The notes under the pieces: model-generated | What the model was told of the DNA's origin: nothing | Databases searched by the model: none | What the model saw: only the letters and a program-made list of their open reading frames with translations | Made by a program: the position numbers and the translations under genes | In this document: positions 47,157-60,372 of the stretch, piece by piece | Numbering within the stretch: position 1 is the stretch's first letter | Layout: every line of letters starts with the position of its first letter | Assembly (NCBI GenBank): GCA_018873245.2 | Contig: JAEMBT020000005.1 | Coordinates: 1,872,001 to 1,936,000, forward strand | Reading direction: 5' to 3' | From: Archegozetes longisetosus | Lineage: Eukaryota > Arthropoda > Arachnida > Sarcoptiformes > Trhypochthoniidae | Length of the DNA: 64,000 nt

Positions 47157-50100
47157 ATGATTATATCGATAGCGGGGGCACCGAATGAGTGGCAGCCGTT
47201 CGGGCGAGTGCTCCTGCCTTTACATCCTAAACAATTGGCTTTATTGCCATCGAATCACATCTCCATTTGGACCAGTGCTGAGACCGATACCAGTCGTGAC
47301 CTCTTCAGAGCTCTCAAAGCCGTCACCATTCAAGACAACACTCCTGTAAGTCACTCCTCGACTAATACTCTTCACTTTTATCCTTATCTTCTTACACTTC
47401 GTTGTCTTATGTTTTGTTTCAATTGTTTGCTATTTAGAGAGAAAGCTGGAAATTGAGAGGATGTCCAGAAGGAGAAGAAGAACTTTATTTTAGTGATAAC
47501 GTCGTCATTTGGAGTCGAAGTGATGGCAACGAATTGTCACATCTTATTAAGACTTTTACGTTAGAAAATAAAGTATTTGAAGCCATTTGGTGTGACTTTA
47601 TCGATGAATTCACTAAAAACAAAGTTAAATCTATTTGTATTTTGGATAACATTTCATTAGAGATATTTACTGACAATGGCGATCACTTCCCGATTGCTCT
47701 ACAGTTTCAGGTATTTTTTTTATATTGCGAAACTAATGAATTTACATCTATTGCGGTTGTAAATGAAGCCCTTTTATACTTTACAAGTTTAAGTTTAAGT
47801 TAGATTAGATCTGCGATCTGTGTTAACCAAATCTGAATGTAAGTTTCATTTGCTACAGCAGGGGAAATAGTCGACCGAAACAGACTCTACCCAAGTTTAA
47901 TTTTGTTTTGATCTACTTGTTAGTATTAATGCTGTATGACTGCCTATATTGTTACAAATGTCGCTCTGCATTTAAATTTAGATTTGGTTGCCTTCTGAAT
48001 TATGTTAGCTCTTAAAAATGTTAAGCGTTTACTTTAATTGTTAGTTAAGTGGTTTTTCGAACTTGTACGAGTGCGTACTTAAACTTAACCGATATAGCAA
48101 TAACGCAATACTAAAACCGATTATCTATTGAATTACAGGTCAATCAAATATTCTCAACAAAATATGGTTTACTACTGGAAAGATTGCCATTAAATAACGA
48201 AACGACCGAAACACCACTTCCTATAATATTTAGTTTACTTCATCCGCTCAAAGAGATCGCTCCGGTAATAGTTAGTAAGTCTGGAATCAATTCTAAATCT
48301 CATCAAATTGGATATATCACAGTGGATGACAAATTAAAGTTGGTGTCAGTAATAGAAGACAGATCTTTATTAGTATTCTATCAAAAGACAACGGGCACTC
48401 ATGTAATCTATCTACTCCGAGAAGCAAATGAAGATGAAGTGAAATGGGCCTCGTCTTCATCTGTTTCCTCATTTGATACGCATTTTGATTCTCCTCTTTG
48501 TTACTCGCCGTTTGTTCCCTCTGCAAAACAAACCAGTTTTCAAAATGCATTCATGTCGAACACTTCATCACCTTTTAGAAGCTTAAACAGTACAAAACAA
48601 AACACATTGGGGTTGTCTTCATCTCCCAGTAATTTAAACCCTTCAACAAGAAGTATAGCAACGTCTTCCACGTCTTCAGCTTTGTCTCCATTGCGAAGCA
48701 GTCGATTAGCTGTTTCTCCTGCGTCACCAACCCTTCGACCTTTCGGCACAACTCCGGTTCACAATTCATCTCTAACTGATCCTCAATTAACTAAAGTCAA
48801 GGAATATTCTAGAAATTCTTGTTTTAGTCCACTTTTATTAACTCCAAGAAAAAGTAGGGATTTTGACTTTCTAACAGACGATATATCGGAGCCAATAATA
48901 CCAGAACTTTGTTTGGAATATATCTGGAGTGAAACGCCAAAGTCCTCGACTGAAAAAGCTTCAAAAGTTTTCATCACAACTGATCTGATGGGTCAAACAT
49001 ATATTTGTTTATTGATTAGTCAACAACACTTATTGAAGCTTATAAGACTAGATCAAAGTAATGATGGACAGAAAATAATATTCGGTTCGGTTAATGTGAT
49101 CAATGTTAAAGATGCCAATGCGATACCATCTCTGAATATGATACTAACAGTAGATTTAAACAATACATTAGTCTTATATAGTGGTCTTTATAAGACAAGT
49201 ATTATTCACTTGCCATCCAGTCTTTCGACAGCTTTTTCCAATTCATTACTATTATCTCCCACTTCAACACTTTCTAGTAGATCGATATCATACCAATCGC
49301 CATCATTGAAGAGGACAAGTTGGACCACTTCTAGCAGACCGGCGAGTGCAACTGGAATTTTCAATCCATCGTTTCTTTCGGAATCGAAACTTCTTTCTCC
49401 AGTGATTAACGAATCGGATGCCGACAGCAGTTCATTTGTATCTTCTTTACAACATTATCCAACAATAGGCAAAATAACTGCAGTCAGAGATCCTGTAAAT
49501 AATCGAATAACTGCTCAAAGTGTTGACTCAACTTTATATAGATTTGTTTTACCTCCTATTTCCTCATCATCTATTGTCTGTTTATGTTTGAATGCTCTCA
49601 AGAATGTGCTGCCAAGAGATATAAGTATGCAATTGTTAACTAAGTGGTATAGTGTTCGCAACGCTCCCGGAGCTGATGAGTTCACTGATCTCACAGAAAT
49701 TAATTCATTCAAGTCTTGTTTGCTTTCACTCATTGGTTATGATGTCGAAAGTTTACATTTGAATTTGACTTTAAATTCTTCTTTATCTCCGAATCAATCA
49801 CCAGAAGTTACTAAGAAAATGAAGCTAGATGAAGAAGAAGGAAGCGATGAAGACTGGAGTTGGCTTAACTCAGCTGATGAAGAACAAAATAATGAACTGT
49901 CGAGTATTCCGATAAATCCATCGATACTTTTTCCTTATTTTACTTCAGTACTGTATGCTTTGCATTTAGTCTATGAGGACTTGAAATTGGTTCAAATCAA
50001 ATGGAATCTATCGCCAATGCTTGTCGACATCTTATACCTTTTTGCAGTTGATCTCAAACTCGTTTCATATCAAGACCACTATATGAAAGACTTTCCCAAT

Positions 50101-53100
50101 AAATGCAGTTCTACTTCGGAGCAATCGCGAATCAGAGATGAAGACTTTCAGAATTTGATAATTCCTTCGTATTTCAAACAAGAGTGTCCATCAATCTATT
50201 CATCTATTCGGTCGTTATTAGAACAAAGCGATGGAAATAAGTTTGAATTATTTCCTTATATCGCAAACACAACTAAAAATATTCATAATATGATTCTTAT
50301 TTTTGCTAATATGAAAAGACTTGAATTCATTGATGAAAGTAAAGTTCTTTTGCCAATAAATAATTCAAAAATAGATAATGAAAGGCAATTTCAACTGAGC
50401 TCGAGGAATATCTATGAAAAACTAATAGTACTTATGGACAGTTTAGGAATAAAAGAAGAGGATTTGAAATTATTTCCATCAGGTCTGGCGATTCCACTTT
50501 GGGACGCAATCTTCTACTGTCGTAATCATCCATCAAATGATTGGAATCGAACGTGTTTCAAACTTATAGGTCGTCCAGATTTGTCTGCATTACAGCCACC
50601 ATACAAAAAGCCTATAAAATGTTCAGTCAATATAAGTCCTGATTCAGAACCAGATGATGACGGAATTTCATATCTAGACTATGACGTGTTAAAATTATTA
50701 TTTCCTGATGATCAGAGAATCCAAGAAGCATATCATATGCTGATGTCTTCAAAACCTGTCAAAATAGCCATCCAACAAAGACCTGGAGTTTCAGATCATG
50801 ATTTTATTGAGGAACAAGAACGCCATTTGTATACAATTTGCATTAGAACAATGGCTTTACCTCTAGGCAGAGGAATGTTGTCTTTGCGATCATACACTCC
50901 AGTAGTGGCCGAAACATTCCCAATACCAAAGCTGAATTTAGTCGGAAGAGTTCCACCACGTAATAATACAATAGACTTGTCTCACATCGAAGTGCCTCCG
51001 AATATGAACACATGGCCACTGTTCCATAATGGAGTGGCAGCTGGTCTTAGAGTATCTCCAAGTGCTTCGGCAATAATAGATTCATCATGGATTGTCTACA
51101 ATAGGCCTAAAAGCAGTGCTGCTCTAAGTAGTGATGCTCTGAACGAGCACGCGGGCTTTTTATTGGCCTTAGGCCTTAATGGTCATTTGGCGTGTCTCTC
51201 AACTATGAGTATTCATGACTACTTATGCAAAGGTAATGAATTAACTCGTGTCGCTGTTTTGCTTGGCTTAGCAGCTGCTAAAAGAGGAACTATGGATGTG
51301 TCAGCCATTAAAGTTCTCAGTATTCATGTCGAAGCATTACTGCCGCCAACAAGTACTGAGTTGGATGTTCCACCTATTGTGCAAGTGGCTGCTGTTCTTG
51401 GGATAGGATTACTCTATCAGGGAAGTGGTCAGCATCATATAGCAGAGGTGATGCTGGGAGAGATCGGTCGTCCACCTGGGCCTGAAATGGAACACTATAT
51501 TGATCGAGAGTCCTATGCTTTAGCTGCAGGTCTTGCCTTCGGCCTCGTAACTCTCGGAAAGGGAAATAATATGATTGGTTTAGTGTCTTCTGCAGAGGGC
51601 ATGTCAATGGCTGACCAGTTGTGCCATTATATGCTCGGAGGGCACAAAAGACCGCTGACAGCTTTGCAAAGAGAAAAATATAAAACTCCGAGTTATCAGA
51701 TCAGAGAAGGTGATTGTATTAACGCAGACGTGACAAGTCCTGGAGCCACACTTGCACTCGGAATGATGTTCTTTGATACTAATAACGAAGCAGTTGCCGA
51801 ATGGTTTACAGCTCCTGATACGCAACATTTGCTTGAAATGGTTAGACCAGATTTCATATTGTTGCGTACACTTTGCAAAGGACTAATTATGTGGTCGCAA
51901 ATTGAGCCAACAAGAGAATGGGTTGAATCACACATACCTCGGATCGTTTCAGACAATGCTTTTCATAGAAGTAGTAATGAAAATAGTGATCGCTTGGATT
52001 TTGAGACAATGAGTCAGGCCTATTGTAATATTGTTGCCGGAGCTTGTTTTGCGCTAGCCCTCAAATATGCAGGATCTGCAAATCATAGTGCTTTCAAAAC
52101 TACCATGAGTTACACTCAAAAATTCATTTCTCTTACCACTAAACCTCATTTAGCGGAACAGGCCGGGAGAAGTACTATAGAGTCTTGTCTGAATGTTCTT
52201 TTAGTTTCTCTCTCGATCATAATGGCTGGAACTGGAAATATTGAAGTTATGCGAATATGTCGTTATTTGCGTTCGCGTCTTAATCAGGCGTATGTTCTCT
52301 ATGGGTCCCATATGGCAATACATATGGCTTTAGGGCTTCTATTTCTAGCCGGCTGTAGATATACTTTGTGTTCATCGCCCGAATCTGTTGCTGCTCTAAT
52401 TATTGCCTTTTTCCCAAAGTTCCCCATTCACAGTAATGACAATCGATATCATTTACAAGCGTTTCGGCATTTGTATGTTTTGGCCACTGAGGCTCGTTTA
52501 GTAATACCTCGGGATATAGACACTGGAAAAGCAGTTTATGTCAACTTGCATTGTGTTGTAATCAACAAAAATGCCTGTTGTGAGATTATGAAGCTGAAGG
52601 CACCTTGTTTCCTATCAGAGTTACATCTTCTCGAAGAAGTCGTTTTAGATGATGAAAGGTATTGGAGAATTTCCTTCGAAAAAGACAAGAACTGGGAAAG
52701 TCTTAAGTAAGTCTAACATCGCAGCCAACTATAAATTTTGCTTATTTGGTTATCATCTCAATAAATCTTACTTTTTTAGACATTTTTTGAAATCAGAAGG
52801 TGTTCTTTACGTGAAACAGAAAACTGGATGTTTGCCCTATAGTGAAGATCCGAAGGGATTTAAGAGTTTGCACGCACAGAGCGTCATGAAAGATGCAGTC
52901 AGAGGCTGGTCTTATAAGGTTTGTATATGTAATCAATTATTTGGCTTCGTTTCTCTAAACAGATAATGTGCTATGCATTATAGATCTAAGTGAATCAGTA
53001 CTAGAAACAGGTTCGAAGTTTCAAACCCAATCAATAAATTTGTGTCAGTTTACTTCAAACTTTGATCTATTAGTCTGTTCTCTTCTCACGAGACAAAGAA

Positions 53101-54100
53101 CGCATATTCTTGAAATTTTCGATCGATATCATCAAATATGAACTTTACAGGGCAATCAAACTACACTTCAATAATGATTATACCAGTATATGAAATATTC
53201 TGCTAAAGCTTCAATTTAAACTTTATTTCAGGTAAACTCAGCCACAGAATTTTCAAATGACAGGATTGTTATGGCATTTTCGAAGTATTTGCTCTCAAAT
53301 CCAAGTGAAGTCGAATCAGAAGCTGAAATTCAGCATAAGTTGTGTTCGCTGTTATTTGATTGTGCGTCTAATGAAAGGCTGGAGTTTTTGTCACCTTTAA
53401 TGAACTTAATGAATGTTGCAAAAGAAAGCAACAGTTTTACTCTCTGGCAAATTAAATTTGCAAAAAGCCTATCCGAAAAATGTCAATCATTACGATCTGA
53501 TTTTGTCGACTCAATTCGTTCACTGATTGAGAATAGAATGAAAAGTAAAGTCTTTCCTCATTTTGACTCAAAAAACTAAAGTTATTTTTCTTTTTTCTTG
53601 TCTTAGATTCAATTGATTCAAATGCGTTATTAAATTATTTAAAAGGAAAAACAAAGTTATCTGAAGTAAGTTCATCATTAGTAGAAGCTTTAGTTTTTTA
53701 CGATATGCCTCCTTATGGCTCTTTGGCTTCAATACCAGGTAATAATTTGTGTTTTAGTTGGCTTTCACCGTGTTGTTGTTCACGCTCACTGTAGTCCACT
53801 CTCACTAACCATACTTATGAATTGACGATAGAAGACCTTTATTTATTATTAATTGACATCAGCAATTTCAATGTCAATGTGATTTACAACAATACCTTAC
53901 GGAGCCGACTAAAACTGGCCTAGGCTTTATTGTGATTAATAATTTAATCGAAATTTCGATCATTCTTTTGAACTTTAGATAAACTTTCGTTTCCGGAATT
54001 CGTGATCGCAATTCAGAAATATTCAGTCCCGCTCGCGACTACTATTTTATTGCATCAACTATTTTTCAATGATCAATTTTTGTCATTTTTTATTGATTAA
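47157..54100 (+). CDS. ANAPC1: Anaphase-promoting complex subunit 1
   Basis: Largest scaffold subunit of the APC/C, the ubiquitin ligase that drives mitotic exit. CDS: join(47157..47345, 47438..47710, 48139..52706, 52780..52918, 53232..53544, 53607..53738, 53979..54100), 1911 aa against 1944 in human. Seen: ESWKLRG, DNVVIWSRSDGN, TKYGLLLERLP and LLHPLKEIAP of the N-terminal WD40-like part. A Ser-rich loop lies at about residues 259-375, corresponding to the phospho-regulated loop of APC1. An acidic EEEGSDEDWSWL lies near 719. PC (proteasome/cyclosome) repeats span about 1155-1570 (GFLLALGLNGHL, VAVLLGLAAAKRG, AAVLGIGLLYQGSG, GLAFGLVTLGKG). The last exons give VNSATEFSNDRIVMAF, SIDSNALLNYLKG and a C-terminus DKLSFPEFVIAIQKYS..FFID. 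All phases agree. Exon 3 alone is 4.6 kb. Confidence 0.95.
53739..53978 (+). other. Last intron of the APC1 gene
   Basis: A 240-bp intron with GGTAAT at the donor and ACTTTAG at the acceptor. It contains a run of short TCAC-rich words (CTCACTGTAGTCCACTCTCA) but no ORF. Its boundaries were chosen because they restore a plausible APC1 C-terminus. Confidence 0.65.
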
Positions 54101-54194
54101 TTAATAAAAATGTTTTATACTAATTAAGTCAGAGTTAGTATTACGTTAAAGCAATCTTTATTATTGCCATTGTACATGTACATTGCATCTTGTG

Positions 54195-54450
54195 GAATTC
54201 TTGCACCCACACCCGCACCCGCACCGCAAACAAATGATTGCAGATATTCAGAAAACATTCGAAAATAACCGCATTCAATATGTCTATTAAATCTTAATTG
54301 AGGCGTTGCAAATTCTTTCGAGTTAACCATTACTCAAGCAGTACCTAAATTAATTTTTACAACGCCGAAATTGAATCTAATAAAAACATTAAACCCGCAT
54401 CCGCTGAATCGCGCGGATATCCGCGAACGCCCGCGGGTGCGGATGTATGA
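54195..54450. repeat. GC-rich block with CCCGCA tandem words and an inverted partner
   Basis: CACCCACACCCGCACCCGCACC near 54206-54227 is faced by GCGGGTGCGGATG near 54432-54446. A symmetric GCGGATATCCGC lies between them (54413-54424). The surroundings are strongly AT-rich, so this stands out in composition. It resembles GC-rich subterminal repeats of some DNA elements; no transposase is near. Confidence 0.6.
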
Positions 54451-57400
54451 TGCACATATATAATTGCCACAACTGGTCAACAGATGACAGGCGAGAAGCG
54501 TATCGATTAATTACAGCAGAAGAGTCTTCTATGGCTGTTGTTAACGTTGCATTTCGCTTTATTTGCGTGTTATTTTCATAGGCATTGGGTAATAGAGCAT
54601 TACGTGGTTGACTAAAGTCTTATTTTACAGAATTAACTTTAGATCGTGTTGAGCTGTTGCAGGTTTGTATTAGCCTCACTATACCACTAAATTAGGTTAA
54701 TTTAGTTAGGTTATTTTAGATTAGGTCAGGTCAAGAGGGTAGCGCGCGAAGCGCTCTAGGCCTGGAGATTAATACTGCGCGCACATGTGAAACACGTTAC
54801 TCCCTGATACCAGTGTCTATGAAAACTGAGCACAAACAAAACGAGCTGCAATGCTAACACTTACCGTCTCGCACTCTTGGATGAGTTATTTAACTGATTG
54901 AAAATCAATGCAAAGGACGACAATTGCGGAGAGTCACGAAAGCTTCGCATGATGTACAGCCTAGTGTTTGAAAAATGGCCACAAAGGTCGTGGCATTGGT
55001 AGTATTAGATGATTTGTGATTCGTGGACTGTTTTGATAGTTTGGATGTGTATTAGATCGCCATTATTACTGAATAGTGTGTTGACTGAACGGCACAAACA
55101 TTGCATTCATATAAGAATCTATTGGAATAAAAGACATGATAAGACTTAAAAAACATTAATTACTTATTAATTGTGATCAACACTTGACTCTCTTTTATAT
55201 TTATTATTTTTTACTAAAACATAATTTTTTAAGACTAATTTAGCGGTAAGTCTATTTAAACACGTTTATTGCCTTTTAAATAGCTATTAGTTATTCAAAA
55301 TTAAATTTTTTAATATAAAAAACTGCCAAACAATGAAAAACACGACTGAAAAGCAATTTCAATATGATCTGAATGTTGACATTTAACTGATTTATGTTTG
55401 TCTATTGAAACTTATTAAAAGATTTTTCGCTAAGTTGCCACACAGTCAGTGGTGTTTTTGTTTGCGATAGTTTTACTCAGCATTTACTTGAAAATGATTT
55501 GACATCTATTTAAGTAATGAATGTCGATATGTCGTTATCATTATTGTTGTTTTTTTACTCATTATATTCATTAATAGTTGAGTCGTTCGTACACATGAAT
55601 TATTGACTCTTTTCTATAGTACGTTTAATTATTTATTAGACATTCAACGTTTCAAAACACTCGTAAAAGTATTAATTAAATAATTATTTTGTAATATATT
55701 AAGAAATAGGTCTAAAATATATTAATGAACCTTAAGTTTTTGCTACTTATCATAAATGAGTCCAATAGAGATAAATGTATGGAAACTATACGTAAGTTTT
55801 GTTAATTAGTGTAAGCCTTGACCAAAATAATGGTTGACTTAACTTCAATTCAAGTCTATTAATAAGTTTAGAAATTTCGATATCATTCTACTGCTAACTG
55901 TCAATCATTACGAAATATTTGTGATCAAATCCCTGTTTTTCGCAAATTTCTGCTCAATTTTCGGCTCAACTACTCTTATGTGTTGTTTGCTATGAAAACT
56001 AACTAATTCACATAATTTGATTGTTTATTTCAAATAACGTTTTATGTCATGTTTTATGTCAACTTTACTTAATATAAGTAATTCAGTTTTGCCCAACAAA
56101 TTGATTTGATGTCACAATGTATTTGTTATCCCTGTTATTGCTGTTTGGGTCAAGTCTTAAAATCTATAATAAACCGCATTTATCAGGTCTGAAATATATT
56201 TCACATTTTTTCTATCGACTACTCTTTCTGTCAAAAGTTGCAATCATTCCGTTTTTTGGTTTTATTATATTTTATTTTTCGCTTCAGTGTCCGATTTTAT
56301 TCAGTTATATCAAGCTTTTCACAGAATTCAATCCATTATTGATTGTAAGTGTGTTTCACATTTGAGACTTGTATATAGAAGAAAAGTTTCAGTTTGCTAT
56401 TCAGTTATCTATAGCACTGACTCAAAGGTGGTAAATGCCATGTATTCACTACCACTATATTTCCGACAGACTATTCAAGTTTCTATTAATTAATATTTTG
56501 CTATATTTACAAAATGTATATTAGAATTTAGTTGAGTTGTCTAATAGTACGAAATTGTATGTAATCTTTATTACCTTTAGCTAAGTTTTAGCATTTAGTT
56601 TTATGGCTCAATTCAATAGTATGCGTGCACAACTTGTCAGTCCAATAATTTTGCATCATATCCATTACATTATTAATGCAAATGATTTTCAAATTATATT
56701 TTTCTAAGACTACTATAACATCTGGTTTGTAATCAACTCGAGAAAAAACAACAAAGTAGTCTATTTGGATGTTGTTTTAGTTTGCCATTGCATGTCATTT
56801 GGTTTGAAATGTAATTTTTATTACGGACTTGACAGAAATATATACGGACTGTACTAGCATTTAACATACTTAAACTTGATTATCTTATACCTCACGGAAT
56901 TGATGATAAAACAAATAGCAATATATTTTACATCCCAGTTAAATCTTAATTCAATTATTGCCAAGTTGACCAAATGTTTCACTCAAACTTGAGATTATTT
57001 TGCGACTTGAGTGTTATGCCATTTTCTAATTATCTCAAGCAGGAACTTATCGATTTGGCTTAAGCTTAATAGTAACCTGTTTTACAGTTTCGTTTTCTTA
57101 TCAAAACTATTTTGAAAACGTTTGCACCTTCATTAAAGTATTTCTGCGCTTTAGGTTTTTATATTTGATTTTTCAACTCCAATACTTATTGCCATCAAAA
57201 TCTCATATATTTCTAATAACTTTTCAAACCTTCATATGTTTCTAATAACAGCTAATCCTCTTCTTTACAAAAATTGTGATTTTAATTTCCTGCAAATATC
57301 TTTCAAAATCAATTTAGTCTCACTAATCCTACGCTTGTTTTGTGTACAGAACAACTTCAATGGTCGTTAGTTACCACTTCTGTTATAAACTTTGCTCTAA

Positions 57401-60335
57401 AAAACATTCATTCCAGTCCTGACTTCGATTGATTTTTCTCTAAATATAGCGATAACTCTAATGGCTAAATATAATTAGAGAAAAAAATTAATAGTACTGT
57501 ATTATATATTAGTGTTTTTAGGATATAATTTATTGAAAAATTTTTTATTTTTGCTCATCTCTTATGAAGAGTAATTTCGCTTATATTTCATGCATTCTAC
57601 GGATGTTTCTGACATTCAGCTCAGTCAGTACTGTGTGCCAACGCTCCTCAGTCATTAGTACGCGTATCACAAGTGGTGCAGATAGAGTCCTTTACTGGCA
57701 CGCCACCGACAACATGAAAACACTCTTCATGGAACACTTAGAATTTTGAATCCAGTTTGAAAAATCAAATTTAACTCATCAAAATATGAAGTAGCATAGC
57801 AAAAATTGAGAGTAGTAGTAGGCGCGATGGAAAGGTTAGCAGCTGCTCTACAGATTATCTGTCGAAAACTTGCGCATTTTTCTTTCAACTAAATCTTTAT
57901 ATATGAACTATTTCTAAATTAATTAAATTAGCTTTCTATTCACTTTTCTAATTATACCTATTAGCTTAATCTAAAGAGATTTTTAATTTAGTCACCTAGA
58001 ACTCGAGTCGTTGAAATTAATTTGAATTTGTCATTTCAAGTTCTACTCATAGCATATATTAAAGAAAAAAGTAATTAAAACTTGATTATCAATCAATTTA
58101 TAACTAGGAACCTAAACTTTGAACCATCTTTGATCTAATGAAACTCGATTTGATTCAACGTGATTATTGCGCAAAGTATTTGGAAAAATGAAATATTAAA
58201 CTTGACATTAATTGATTTAATTGAAACCACTTTATTTAAACAGTTTCTAAACCAAACTCCGCCAATGAACTCTTGAAACTATTCAATTTGTCGCACTCTC
58301 TTTGATTAGTCGAAAGGAAAAATTAAATTCGATATAACACACTTGAGTGAAATTGAGTTCAAAAACATGCTCTTATTTGAAATACAAATCTATTAAAGTA
58401 TAGAAAAAATTAGAAAATTTCACAATATTTACAATTGTATATGAAGTAATGAAATAGCGGTCATAAATCGCTGACTAATATAATAATAGGGTATCAAACG
58501 TAAAAGTGACATTAATTTGTTGTATAGATTTTTTTGTAAACTTTCTGTAGATTTGATCGATATCCTATAGTTACGGAAAATGGTTTCCTTATAATGTGGT
58601 CTTCCCGAACCAATAAACTTATCATTAGCACTACATTAACTCAATTGCTAATTTTATGCCATGAGTAATGGTGAGGATTTGCCAATATTTTCACTTAAGC
58701 CAATCTTTGCTCTAATTCATGAGTTACAAGATTGGGATGCAGATTTTGTATATTAGCTTTTTTGCCAATTCTTCCTGATTTTTTCTTGAAGACCTCAATT
58801 TGACTGCTTTTGACTCGCAATTACTGTTGACCTTTGTTTGAGAAGATGGGTGCGTAAGTTTCATGTATTCATATTACAACTCTAATTAAGTAAAAGCATT
58901 CGAAAACTCAATTACTTGAACGCTAACATATGAATGTATGCCTGAAACTTTACTGAATATTCTATGAGTTTTATTAGCATTCATGTGAATGTTATTTATA
59001 TAGCCCTGATATAACATTTACATAGTATTCGTCTTGAATAAACCGAGCTAGTGCTTAATTTCATTATTTTAGTGGCATTTCAACAAACAATTGGTCAACT
59101 GATCAAATGTCTTAGTTATGAAACGTCAGCTTTTGTAGTACCAATTGGATAGTTAGTAATTTTGCTAAATCTCACTTTGATCTTACCACTCACGTTAAGT
59201 ATTTCTAATAATGTATTGCCTCTTTTGTGAACTAATACGCTCTTTCAATATTAAATAACATGTTAGGCACCATACCAGTACTATATTATTCTCCTCTCTA
59301 CTTCCTAATTCCTCTGTCTAACTATTAGCTCAAATGAAATGACCATCAAATGAGGAGCGTTGCCGTTTTCACTTTTTCCTTGCTACTTAGTAAATTATAG
59401 GTTTTCATGTGACTTCTCGTTATTACGTCTTATTTAAGACTCTATTTGATTTGATTTTACGTCTACTATGATTAATGATTTGTACATATAAATAAACATT
59501 TCCTCTACACTTTACCTCTTAATCTGAAGCGCGCGCTCTTTCTTATCAATGCATCTGATATGTCATTTTAATTGAAATGCCTACTTCTTCACAGAATTGT
59601 CCCGTTTTTACTGCATTGCTTCTGTTTTATTCATACTGTCAGTAGTGAGATAGCTCAACCGAATCAGATACTCATCATTTATATAACAAGATTCAATACT
59701 TTCCCAAAGCTTTCCTGAATCAGGAATACATATGAAGTAGAGACGAAAATACATCTCCTTATACATCTTGCTCTGGTTAGGCAATTCAATCAGATATTCT
59801 ACACTCAAATACTTCAGACTCTCAATCGTCAATATATTGAGGATATTATACGCACGATTCCATCAATATATTCTAAGATAGCAACAGAATGTTTAAGTTC
59901 AGCCGATTGTTGATATAGAACAACAATTTTTTGCATTCAATATGTTGCAGCATTTTCATTTTGCTAAACTCTCAATATCTTCAAATCGATTTTGTGAATG
60001 CTTATGAAAACAGAAAATAATTAAATATAAACAATAAATTTACTGGAATGCTTTTACAGATAGTATTGCTTGAAATTATCAGTTTTGTGTTAGATACTGA
60101 AGTAAACATGACATTCTTCTAATTTTTTATATTAATCGAAGTGTCTCCAAAGTAGTTTTATCGAACTTACATTTAGTTATCAATTTTGTTCACAATTATC
60201 GATTCCGTGTTAGCGAACTATTCGTTTTCGTTCGTCATAGATGAGTTTGCTTTGAAATTCTTCGAAATCATACATAAATAGTATATGTAAACATAAATAG
60301 CTTTACTATCTTTTTCTCTTAAACAAACTCTATAT

Positions 60336-60340
<5 letters not shown>

Positions 60341-60369
<29 letters not shown>
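60341..60369. repeat. (AG)n microsatellite, 29 bp
   Basis: An AG dinucleotide run in the non-coding region upstream of protein kinase D, the third such run in the window. Confidence 0.95.

Positions 60370-60372
<3 letters not shown>

Noticed and set aside
48317-51956. Several minus-strand and alternate-frame ORFs within the large APC1 exon
   Set aside because: They overlap a 4.6-kb coding exon with clear APC1 identity and have no independent features.
54690-54735. TTAGGTTA-like words as a chromosome end
   Set aside because: They are few and degenerate, with normal single-copy genes on both sides, so this is not a telomere.
56117-56365. 82-aa hydrophobic ORF as a small membrane protein gene
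   Set aside because: Its Phe/Leu/Ile-rich composition is what T-rich DNA encodes by chance; no start context, splice sites or family resemblance support it.
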